Below are positions 47,027 through 57,130 of a DNA stretch of 64,000 nt, one piece after another. The position numbers were made by a program, and so were the translations under genes. Every line of letters begins with the position of its first letter. Position 1 is the first letter of the stretch. The DNA comes from Dastarcus helophoroides (taxonomy: Eukaryota > Arthropoda > Insecta > Coleoptera > Bothrideridae), in contig CM053328.1 in assembly GCA_028583605.1 (NCBI GenBank), forward strand, positions 12,538,282-12,602,281. Direction: 5' to 3'. Below the pieces are notes generated by a model. That model did not search any database. It worked only from the letters and a program-made list of their open reading frames with translations, and was not told where the DNA came from.

Positions 47027-47360
47027 ATTATATTTTATCTAAATTCGACTTACACTTGTCTGAAGATTGCCACTTTTTTTACAAAATTCGACTTCTACAA
47101 ATTTCAATTTTTTTCGTCAAAATGTCGACATTTTTCGAAAGGTTCGGTTTTTATTTTAGGCGAAATTGTCCAAAGTTCAGTTCTATTTCCATATATCAAA
47201 TTTAATCTGGAAATTCGACCGTCCAATTCGTGTGGTTAAACAAAAATATACATACACTCAGCGTGAAGGTTTTTCGGTTTTCGTTTTTCTTCTTCATCAA
47301 CTTTTCAAAATGATTGTTGGCCCCCTTGAACGAAATCCTGCCTACGCCCATGATATGCTA

Positions 47361-48649
47361 TATGTTTTACGATGCATGTAAAAGTGTGTTTAAGGAGGAT
47401 AATATTCAATTAGTTTGGGGGGGGCAAGTCGGCTCTTGTGGGGACTGAGCCCCAAGTCTGCAGTTAATTTCGCCTGTACTTGAGCAGGTTCACCCCAAAA
47501 AAAGGCAGAAAATGTTTCTCTCGCGCTGTTTTTTTTATGATTGTGCAGTAACAGTAACTTATTAAAAAATTCTGCTTTAAGATTTCCAAACTAGAAACTT
47601 GTTGGTTCAAAACGCTTTCTAATCTCGATGTGATTATTTTTCATAAAGATACAGCTGTTCAAAAAACACCTTAATATTTTGATAAAGTTTCTGTCTTTTA
47701 ATTTTTTGAATAAATATATTTCGATAAACTTTTCAATTTTCGAAATAATGAATCTTTCTACTCTAGTTGCTACAGGTACTACAATAGGAATAAAAAAGTC
47801 ATAAACAGTTTAAGCCTTAATTAATAAAAAATGCGAGTTTTCTCTTTAATATTTAAAATTTTAAAATTATTTCATTGTTTTCAGTTTGCAAGATTGTTAA
47901 AATCATTCATTTCTAATTTGAATTATCTTACTATTTTAAAATCTAATTTTCATTTATTTTATTTTTTTTTCGGTTTCTTAAATATTGACATAATGAATTT
48001 TTAATTTCTCTTAATGTTTGCATTTTTCAATTTTTAAACTTTTGAATCAAGAACGTTTGATACCGTGTATTCTTGATTTTTGAATTTTTCATTTTCAAAT
48101 ATTTTATTTTGTCTTCCTCTGATTCATATTTATGATGTAATTAACCTTAAAATTGGAAACGCTGACGTAATTTATTTTCTTCAACTTCCATGACATTTTG
48201 GCCAACTTCTGAAGAATTTTACTTAGTTTTTTTTTGTACATTTTAGGTAGGTTTACGGCGGTTCATCAGCCTACGAGCGATGCTGATTCACGCGATTGAT
48301 GTCCTGAAACGACTCTTTGTTCGAAAATTTTGCCGTTATATCAGCGCGCATGCTGTAATTTATTCCGTATTATATTTATTTGCTTCTTCGTCGACCACAT
48401 TTGCAATTAGTAGACCGTAATAAATGGTTGCTTAATTAAAATATCCTCAGATAAATGTTATTTTTATTTCAGCGTCATTAAAAGCGGCATTACATTGCCG
48501 TTTACTTGGGCTCATATAAAATTATGTTCTATTTGATTCTGATTGAATATTGTACAATTTAAATGTTAAAGGCACTCCCATTGTATGTACTTTCTAATTA
48601 TTGAAGCTTTACTCATTGTATGCAGATGAAAAGTGTGAAAAAACTGACT
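47361..48649. other. Mixed non-coding stretch with a transposon tip
   Basis: 47416-47485 (GGGGGGGGCAAGTCGGCTC to TTAATTTCGCCTGTA) looks like another G/C-rich hAT-type end. The stretch 48250-48400 is of unique, moderately GC-rich composition (CGAGCGATGCTGATTCACGC). No exon was found. Confidence 0.4.
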
Positions 48650-50975
48650 TGGGCGGCGCGAACTTCAATATTTCCTTTTTGATGGTGTTAGGAACATCTT
48701 GGCCCATAACATTATCACAAAAAAATCATTGCAATCCTAAATCCACGGATTGTCTGCGGCTGTCGTCGCCTCTTCGTCCCCAGTTTTCAATCTCTTTTGT
48801 CGTGACACATATCTCCACTAAATTCCTTGCTTCCGTAGCTTCGTTGACATCATCTCGCCAGCTCCTTCGTAGTCTTTCTCTTTTCCTCTTTTCTGGAGGT
48901 ATCCACTCTAACACTTTTCTTGGTCACCTTATTACGTTCATTTTTTTGTATGTCCGAACCAAGTCAATTGTTTTTTCTCTATATCGTCAATAATACCTCT
49001 CTCGATGTTCATATGCCTTCTAATTTCCACATTTCTTATCCTTTCGAGTTTTGATTTTTGACTGCTTCTTCTCAAGAAGTCCATGGCCAGCAGTTTTTTC
49101 TTATTAGCTTTATTCAGATCCCATACTTCTGCAAAATATGTTATAATACTCTTCATGATTGAGTTGTAAATGCGTATTTTGGTTTCTAGCCAGATATTCT
49201 TTCCCAGAGTGTTGGGATTGAGTGCTCCAATGGTTTTTCTACCCTTTGTTATTCTTTCTTCAATTTCGTCTTTACTATTCTCTTGCTTATTGAAGATGAC
49301 TCCCAGGTATCTAGCTTTGTCGACATTTTTTATTGTTCCCTCTTCCAGAGGTAGGTTGCTGTTATTATCACTGCCCACTATTAGGTATTCACATTTGTTC
49401 AGGTTGATTGTAAGTCTAGCTAGAATAAACTCTTCGTTTAGCGTTCTAACCATATAGCTTAAATCTTGTTCGTCCTCTGCAATCATTATCTGATCGTCTG
49501 GAAGGTACAGGATATGTAGAGTGTCTTCCCCCACCCGAAGTCCCATGTTTTACTTTTACGTATCCAGCCTTTCAAGGGTTGGTCTAGGTATATTTTAAAC
49601 AATGTAGGAGATAAACAACATTCTTGTCTTAGTCCCTTTGCCGTGTTAAAAGACTCGGTCAGTGATGTTCCGATTTTGATTTCCGCATAGTTTTGTTTAT
49701 AATAAAGTTGAACGGCCCAAATTAATAATAGCCTTATATCGAGTTTTTTCATTGCTTCCCATAATTGGAATACTGGGACGTTTTTTCTAGGTCTACGAAA
49801 GCTATATGGGTCTCTCTACTTCTCTGAGTTCTCTTTTCTAAAGCTATTTTTAGAGTAAAAAGATTGTCTATCGTAGACCTTTCCGTTCGAAATCCTTCTT
49901 GTTCCACCGGCTGTTTATCTTCAATATCCTCTTCTATTAGATTTCTAAGGACCCGGGAATATATTCTTCCTTTAGTTGGGATGACTGCTATTCCTCGGTA
50001 GTTCTTGGGGTCGCTCTTTGAACCTTTTGTTTGATGACTGATATGTCTGAAGTTCTTCATTCAGTGGGTGTTTCTTTGCCATTTAGACATCTTCCAAGTA
50101 GAGATTTTATCATTCCTACAAGTTTTTTAGGTCCATATTTTATGAATTTCAGGTGCATCCCTCCCGGCCCAGGATATTTTCTTAACTTTATGCCTTTCAC
50201 GGCCTGCGCTACCTGTTTCAATTGGAGCTCTATATGAGTTGAATTATTATCTATTTGATGCTGTTCTTCTAGGAATTCGTCACGTTTCTCTTCCAAAAGC
50301 TCTTTGACGTGGTGTATCCAGTCATCATTTATTATAGTTCCCAAGGTAAGTCCAGTTGCTTTGATGTTCTGATCGACTTTATCGTCTTCCAAGCTTCTGA
50401 GCTATGGGTTCCTCCTATTTATTGTTCTATGTACTCACATTTTTTTCTCCCAAGATTGTTCCTTCTTTTAATAACTTTCTTTTAACCTCCCTATTTGGTC
50501 TTCTGTATTGTTCTCAGGTCTCACCATTGTTCCTTTGGAGCAGCTTTTGGTAAAGTTGTTTCTTTTCTTTCATTTGACATTCGATCATTTCATGCCATCA
50601 TTCGGGTTTTTTCCATCTGTACTATTCCAATAGCTTCGTTTGCAGCCTCTAAGATACAGGCTTTTATGTGTTTATATTCTTCTTCTGTCGTTGGTTTGGT
50701 TTCAATTAATTTTTTTCTAGTATTCTCGAGTATAAATTTCTAGTACTATTATCTTCAAAACTTTTCAGATTATATTTTTTCGTATGTAACCTTATTTCAT
50801 TGACAGTATTAGTATTGCTCGGTGAATGAACTGTAACATATTTTTGGTTCAAGTAATCGGTGATCAGATCCAGATTCCGCCCCCCTTTTTACTCTTACAT
50901 CCTGTATCTTGATTCTGGAATATTGTCGGACAATGAGATAATCGATGATCGACCTCTTGTTTCTTGGTACAAAAT
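48650..50975 (-). pseudogene. RTE-like LINE: endonuclease end plus reverse transcriptase, frameshifted
   Basis: Minus-strand remnant of a non-LTR retrotransposon ORF. From 50975: the end of the apurinic-type endonuclease with 'IIDYLIV' and the conserved 'SDH' ('ESGSDHRLL') near 50850-50960; a linker with 'ILEAANEAIGI'; RT with 'KYPGPGGMHLKF' (50057-50392), 'DPKNYRGIAVIPT' and 'EQEGFRTERSTIDNLFTL' (49749-50060), 'GLRQECCLSPTLF' (49486-49752); the catalytic YxDD site altered to 'YLPDD' and 'YLGVIF' (48938-49546); and a C-terminus with 'IPPEKRKRERLRRSWRDDV' (48726-48914). Frame changes between these pieces and the lost catalytic motif make it inactive. It is 5'-truncated within the endonuclease. 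The RTE-type clade is inferred from motif flavour. Confidence 0.88.
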
Positions 50976-53021
50976 ATCTTTATGTATATAAATATTAAAA
51001 GATTCCAGTTTGAAAAAACTAAAAAATTAAATTAAAATCCTGAAAAGTGGTAAAACTTTAAAAATTATTATATTCCCAAAAGATAAATTCCAGGTAGCTT
51101 GTTTTCATTCTGTTTAGGATTCGAGTAATTGATACGACGATTCGATCAATACTAATTTTATTAAAAGTAAAAACCTAAGAACTATGACAATTTAAAATGT
51201 GATGTTAAACAAGTTTTAAGTAATTAATGTTATAATCATGTAACATGCATATGCGTACAAATGCATGGGTTGGCGGTCGCTGGTTTAACCGTTCTGTTGA
51301 GCCTTGCAATAATTTTCATAAACCTGATTAATGAGAATTTGTTAAATTTTAAACAATTACATGAAGAAATCAAAACAATTGAGGAATTTGGAAAACAATT
51401 AAGTGTGTCAGGTTGAATGACACCTTACAAATAAAGATACAAATGATTTAAAATCTGTTTAATAGAAGATTAAACACATTCAAAACACGATGCAAATTCA
51501 TAAAACTTCAATCAATATCAATATACCTAACATGAAAAATTAAAAACTCAAAATTTCATGATATTTAAGCACCAAAAATTTAAAAATTAAATTTTTTTAC
51601 AGTTAAAAACATTAGGAATTTCCGTTTGTTTCTCAAATAACGTCTTTTACTGAAATGTTTGCCTTTTATCTTAAATTTCGATCTTTTGCGTTTGCACAAA
51701 TTTTGATTTTTTTCTGCAAAAATTCATCTCCATTTCGGAAGTTTGATTTTATTCTCAAAATTAAACTTTCTTTGTTCTCTGTGAGATTTCGACCTTTTTT
51801 TCAAAGTTCTATACTTTTCTCGAAAGTTCGAGCTCTTTTTCAAAATTCGTTTTTTCTTTCGAAATTACTTCTCCACTGTTGTTAAAATTATAACTTTTTT
51901 TTTAATTTGTCTTATTCTCGAAATTCGACCTTTTTAATATTCTTTGAGAAATTACTTTTTTCTCGAGACTTTTCCTCAAATTTTCAACCTATTTTTTAAA
52001 GTTCAGTTTTTTTGACATTTAGTCATTTTAGTAGAAGATTACCTTTTTTTAAGTTTGATTTCTTATTCGCAATATGTGACTTTTTTCTTGAAGTTCATCA
52101 ATTTTGTCAAAGTTTCGAATTTATTTTCTTTCTAAATATGCTTTGAAGGCATAATGGAGTTGCTCTTGCGAGTGGATTAAACTTAAAAAGAACGTATAAC
52201 TTTTCTCAAGCTTCTACTTTTTCTGAAAATTTCAGTATTTTTAATTCGTCTTTTTCTCAAAATTTCGATTAATGTTTGAAATACCAAGTTTTTTCAAAAA
52301 TTAACTTTCGCTGAGAAATTTTGGCTTTTCTCAAAAGTTTAAACTATTTCTGAAAATTTGACTTTATCTTAAACTTTAACATTTTCTATTTTAGGTGCAA
52401 AATTAAAAAAAAACGAGTCAACTAATGATAACATTTCGACTTCATACATAAAATTTCAGGAACAAGCAGAAGTTTAACTTTTTTAAATTGTATAAAAAAT
52501 AAAAATTAAACGAATTTCTGAAAAAAAAAATTGAAAACTGAAAAATTATTTTTAAGTTTCCAATTTTATTCGGAATTTCAAAAATTTCCCAGAACAATTT
52601 TTTCTTAAAATTTGGTTTTGTACTAAAAATTCTAATTTTCATGTTAAAAGTTCGACTTTTGTTCTCGAAATTTCATTTTTTTTTGTTGGGGCAATTTTTG
52701 ATTGTGAACTTCTTTCATATTTTTTACTTTACGTTCAAAACAAGAACAAAGTTGAAAGACTGAATTTAATGTCGAAAGTTCTGTTTTAAAATTGAAATTA
52801 AAAAATATTGTAAAGAAGTTTAAGTCAAAATTTTATTTAAAAATTTAGTATTTTTCCACTTTTTGTCGAAATTTTTATTTTATAATCTCACAAGTTTGAT
52901 AGCCAGCTCAAGATGTTGACATTTGTCTCGAAGCTTGACATTACCCTATTTTTCTAATTTTGACTTTATATTCGAACATTTTAGAAATAAAATTAAAAAC
53001 TGAAAATTTTAGGAAAAAAAT
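50976..53021. repeat. AT-rich, mostly degenerate simple sequence
   Basis: 50976-51600 is AT-rich with little repeat character; 51600-53020 is T-rich repeat. Frames at 51655-51885 (plus) and 52442-52642 (minus) are repeat translations. Confidence 0.55.
52138..52193 (+). mobile_element. LINE 3'-tail fragment
   Basis: TGCTTTGAAGGCATAATGG, CTTGCGAGTGGATTAAAC and an A-rich end: the third copy of the tail attached to the CR1-like pseudogene at 13924-14190. Confidence 0.72.
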
Positions 53022-53650
53022 TTGAAATTTTTACTTTCTAATTTCAAGAAAAATATAGAAATGGAAAAAGTTAAGTCATTAGTAACGTCAAAAGATCCAA
53101 TAAGTTGGAAACTGGTATTAGATGAAAAAAAAATGAGTATAAGATATCTGGGTGTGGAAATGTCAAACACAAGGGACAACTATAAAGAAGTAAGACGCCA
53201 AGCTTTTAAAGGAGCTCGAATATCTGGATGCCTAAGAGATGTAACTTGGAAGAACAAATATTACAAAACGAAAAGCAAAGTAAAGATCTACAAAACGATA
53301 GATAGAGTTATGCAGCAGAGACACGAGCTGATACAAACAGAACAAAACAACTGCTACGAACAACCGCAATGATTAAAAAGCTATAGTAGGAAAACAAAAA
53401 AAAAGGTTGCTGCAATAAGGAATCAATATAACATAATAGACATAATGAAATTTGTGAGAAAAAGACCTAAAGATTGGAATGAATACGTTCAAAGAGCAGA
53501 TGAAGGTAGATTAATAAAAATGGCATGTGACGGAAAACCAATAGGAAAGAGAAATCCAAAAAAAACCAAAAAAAAAATCGATGAACAGAAAGCTTGGTAT
53601 CTACCTCAACAGAAACACCATGAAATTCATAAAGAAAAACAGGTTTAGAC
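53022..53650 (+). pseudogene. LINE reverse transcriptase, C-terminal fragment
   Basis: A second, different non-LTR retrotransposon piece. The first frame (53022-53372) reads 'SIRYLGVEMSNTRDN', 'GARISGCLRDVTWKNKY' and 'KSKVKIYKT', the region just after the RT catalytic site. A frame change gives 'KQLLRTTAM'. A third part reads 'FVRKRPKDWNEYVQRAD' and 'GKPIGKRNPKK' (53445-53648), the usual C-terminal signature of these proteins. Several stops and shifts make it non-functional. The surrounding DNA is simple-sequence repeat, so it is a 5'-truncated insertion. Clade unresolved (RTE- or Jockey-like). Confidence 0.8.
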
Positions 53651-54575
53651 CGAAATAAAAGAAAAAGAAGATAAGATATCTTATATTTATTGTCAATTTG
53701 ACTAAGAAAGTCTCGTAAATTTTTTTTAATGGAAATTTTAATTGCAATTTCAAAATTTTGATTTTTTTTTCTGTAAATTACCTCTCAACATTTTTTGGGA
53801 AATTTATATTGAAATCAAAAAATGTTCACTTCATTTTCAAAATTTCGGAAACAATGTTAAAAACTCTAGTCGAAGATTCTACTTTAAAACTGAAATTTGA
53901 AGAAAAAAAAACAAAATGCAGAACGTTCAAGTGTTTTTCAAATTTTTTGTCCAACCTATTTGTTTAAACTAGATATTAAGTTCATGTTTTATGGAACTTC
54001 TAAAAAGTTTGAACATATTGATTTTAAAAGCTAAATTCTTGCGATCAATTTTTGAAGTTCAAAAAAAAAACTTAAAACTGTGGCATATGAAAGTTCAAAT
54101 TTGAAAAAGCAATTTTGAAACTCGTAACTTTCTGGTAAAAGCTGAAATTCAATTCATTTAAGTAAACATTTTAAGATCTAAAAGGTGATTCTATTTAGAA
54201 GAATCGAGTTTTTATTTAACATTAGAGTAATTTTCCAAAATTCGTGTTTTTTTAAGTACCATCAAAGCATAAAGGGTAACCCTATTAATATTATGTATTT
54301 GGAGAACTGCAGTTCCAGTCGAAACCTCGAAATGTTTTTAGACTGAAACCAAGTTACGAAGATTTTCAAACCTTCCTAAAAATTTTGAGTTTCTTTCTCT
54401 TTGGACATTTTTTTTCAATTTTGAATTGATGATTGATGACGAATTATTTCAGGTATCCTTTGAAATCGTTGGCGATCTGAACAAGTCAATTGTTCAATTG
54501 TTGTCAATGATGGATTAAACATTGACTGCGTCCTAGGTCCTAGGTAAATATTCTGTGGCGCCCCTTACAATATCA
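53651..54575. repeat. AT-rich repeat DNA without gene
   Basis: Degenerate mixed A/T-rich sequence. Positions 54250-54560 are more complex (TACCATCAAAGCATAAAGGG), ending at a G/C-containing CGTCCTAGGTCCTAGG direct duplication. No coding features. Confidence 0.45.
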
Positions 54576-54930
54576 CAATACAAGGCGATTCAAAATTCAA
54601 TGCACATATTTTAAGAGAGCATTCTTGGGGCTAAAATAAGATTTTTCTTTCTATAAACATGTGTTCCAAAGTGTACCCCCTGAGAGCTACAGCCATCAAA
54701 GTTTTCGCAAGAAAAATCGATTATGTTAAATTGTGTCATAACTATTGATCAAATTATCTGAAAATTTGCAAGTCCCTGTTTTCTAGGCTTTCTATTTATT
54801 TTTTGCTTCAAAAATAGTGTAAACTTAATTCTAGGGAAAAGGGAAGGGACTGTATTCTTTTCTTAGCAAAAATTTTGCGTCTTCACTAGGAAACTTTAAA
54901 TTCAAATAAGTTCATCTAGTTGAACATGAA
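54576..54930 (+). mobile_element. Dispersed transposon family copy (TACAAGGCGATTCA tip)
   Basis: Starts TACAAGGCGATTCAAAATTC, followed by GGGGCTAAAATAAGA, TCTATAAACATGTG and GAGAGCTACAG. The same order occurs, diverged, in the reverse complement of 40240-40465. It is non-coding. Confidence 0.5.
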
Positions 54931-55079
54931 AAAAATCTAAAATTTTAGGTCTCTTGCATTTTTTTAATACAACTAGTCGCTTACAAGAAGAACGTGGTCA
55001 ACTAACGGCGAGTAATACCAAAATTATTATTATAGTCAATCTAACTAAGCTTAGCTTTACATTATTTAATAAACTACTC

Positions 55080-55970
55080 TTATTATCTTACAACAAAAAC
55101 TGAAAATGCTCCCCTCCGCTATACAACCCTCTATTCTTCTACACATAAGCTCTCGGTCACAATCGCTATAACTCGGAGGGGATGCATTTTAGAGGAGTTT
55201 AGAGGAAGAAAAGGTCTTGTTTTGGTCCCAAAAATACACTCCTTAAATATGTGAATTGGACTTTGAATAACCCGGATACTTTGACAACTAAAAATAAACT
55301 CTAAAAGCTCTAAGCTCTAAATTATTTTCGATGCCTCGCGACCGTAATTATATGCCTAGTTTCTATCATAGGTAATCCGACCCTGCTTTGGGCGCCTCTC
55401 TTATCATGTCTTATTCAAATTTATTTTTGCTGTAATCTCGCTAGTTTTCAATTTAAAACTCTCGAAGAACTTTGTCCTCTTCGGGCGGAGTAAGCGGACG
55501 TGGAAGATAATGTTACATCGTGGTACGAACGCCCACTGCAGCTGGGTGAACGACCTGACAGTTACTTGGTCACTGGTACATGTAGATGGTACTGAAAGTT
55601 CTCGTTTCGAGGGCCTTATTGGCCGTTTGCATAAGGAAGTGATGCATTCGACCCAGTTCTCGGCTAACGGGCCTTACTACCAACAAGGTCATCACGAATA
55701 CATTATAAAACTTGAGCGAGGAGGTGTTAGGATTTAATCTGTTTTATTGTGCACCCAACGTGGAGATGACTATAAATGTAAATCACACTGTTGCTGCGGC
55801 GGGTCACATGCTCGAAATAGGTTTTTGTTAGCAAAAAAGGCACTTCAAAAGAAAAAAAAACAATGTTTTGTATCAAGAACTTATAGCAAAATAATGACAA
55901 AAATTAGAGAAGGTGTTTTATCAATTCAGGTTAAACTCTTGCTGAGAAAAGGACGGAAGAATATTTGAAA
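55080..55970 (+). other. Unassigned GC-richer segment, possible retroelement or exon remnant
   Basis: Two plus-strand frames, 55510-55737 (75 codons) and 55747-55968 (73 codons), have more protein-like composition than the surroundings ('HCSWVNDLTVTWSLVHV', 'KCKSHCCCGGSHARNR'). I cannot match them to a family and see no splice sites. TGCACCCAACGTGGAG at 55750 resembles a tRNA primer-binding site after an LTR, which would make 55080-55745 LTR-derived, but no LTR pair is visible. Left open. Confidence 0.25.
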
Positions 55971-57130
55971 ATCTGATATTTATTATAAGTGACAAAACCG
56001 AAATTTATTTCATAAAGGGGGAATAAGTCACATGAAGTGAATTTCTATTGTTATAAGTACACTTTTATTAAATATTAAATTTTCAAACATTTATTATAGC
56101 GTCTAATAAGGTCCATTATAATCTTCTAATTCAAAAGTTAAAAGATAATTAGAAATACGGAAAATGTACTTACAATTTTAAATGAAACATGCTTTACTGA
56201 TTTATATTGGGAAACTGTTGTTTACTTGATTTAAAATATTTATTTATGTCTATTATCTAATCTCAACCAGTTTTACTGGATACAGACGCATAATAATTAT
56301 GACATTATGTAGATAACTTTAGTATCTATAAATTTGAAGGGCTTAATGGTTTTCGCTATTTGGATTACAATTAAAACTTTGCATTTGTTTTCCACAAAAT
56401 TGTTCACGCAATTTAGGACTTACGCTCTTAAATAGTCGATGTGTTCATTGAAGGTCGTCACCTACCTTACATTATTCTTTTAGACAAGGAGATTGGAGGT
56501 TAGATTAGATGATTAGAAGCAGGCCAGGTGGCTTCTCCGCCACCCTTGTGCAAACTAAAATATGGCCCCTTTTAAATTCAATCAAAAGCACAAAATTTCG
56601 ACGACAAAACGAATTGGAAATTACATGGAAAAAAAATCAAATTTACCTTGGAAGGTAGGAGAAAAATATAAATTCATAAAAAGTTAGGGATTTAAAAAAA
56701 AGTCGAATTTCTAGTTAAAAATTATCAAGGAAAATAAATTTCGAAGAAAAAACCAAGATTTTTAGAAAAACTTAATATATCGAGCGTTTTTCTTAAATTT
56801 TCAGTTCTAGGCTCTTTCTTTGAATTTTCGAGATATTTCAACTCGAAAGTCCAAAGGAAAAATAAAACAGTATAAAAATTTAAAAAATGTACATTTCAAT
56901 ATTATTCGACCTCTCTCAAAACTGATTTTCCTCAAAACTTCTCGTCTTTTTTTTCTTGAAACAATCATTTAAAAAATCTCAACATTTTGGATTCAAACCC
57001 GTAATTTGGATATTCTCTGTATTTTCTTTGCGAAGTATTGGTAATTCACTCATATTTTGTTGCCTTTTTCTTCGCCAGTTGTGAAAGGAGTAACTGGCGA
57101 AGAAAAAGCCAATAAAACTTAGGTAAAAAC
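55971..57130. other. AT-rich stretch with transposon-tip-like island and hairpin
   Basis: No gene. At 56515-56575 a G/C-containing piece (CAGGCCAGGTGGCTTCTCCG, ATGGCCCCTTTT) looks like a hAT-type end followed by A-rich repeat. A long hairpin is at 57064-57108. Confidence 0.4.
57064..57108. other. Hairpin with 17-bp perfect stem
   Basis: CTTTTTCTTCGCCAGTT (57064-57080) and AACTGGCGAAGAAAAAG (57092-57108) around an 11-base loop. A piece of the right arm (GTAACTGGCGAA) recurs at 46621. With the preceding GATATTCTCTGTAT, which is also shared with about 46450, it is part of a dispersed repeat. Confidence 0.85.

Larger units (their letters stand above)
43731..47352. mobile_element. hAT-like element with exact 8-bp TSD, interior of simple sequence
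   Basis: Left end CATAGGCGTAGCTAGAAT; right end on the opposite strand CATGGGCGTAGGCAGGAT. The 8 bp ATATGCTA occur immediately outside both ends (43723-43730 and 47353-47360). The 3.62-kb interior has G/C-rich subterminal parts (GGGCAGGGTAGGGC left, GGCCCCC right), but otherwise consists of TTTTCTCAAAATTTCGAC-type repeat. It also contains a LINE 3' tail (45702-45760) and a fold-back copy (46932-47026). No transposase is readable. An 8-bp duplication with such tips points to hAT. Confidence 0.82.

Noticed and set aside
48260..48300. CTGATGA on the minus strand as a further hammerhead
   Set aside because: No GAAA box at a suitable distance and no flanking stem.
48601..49457. Plus-strand frames of 130 and 95 codons opposite the LINE
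   Set aside because: Antisense shadows of the minus-strand reverse transcriptase.
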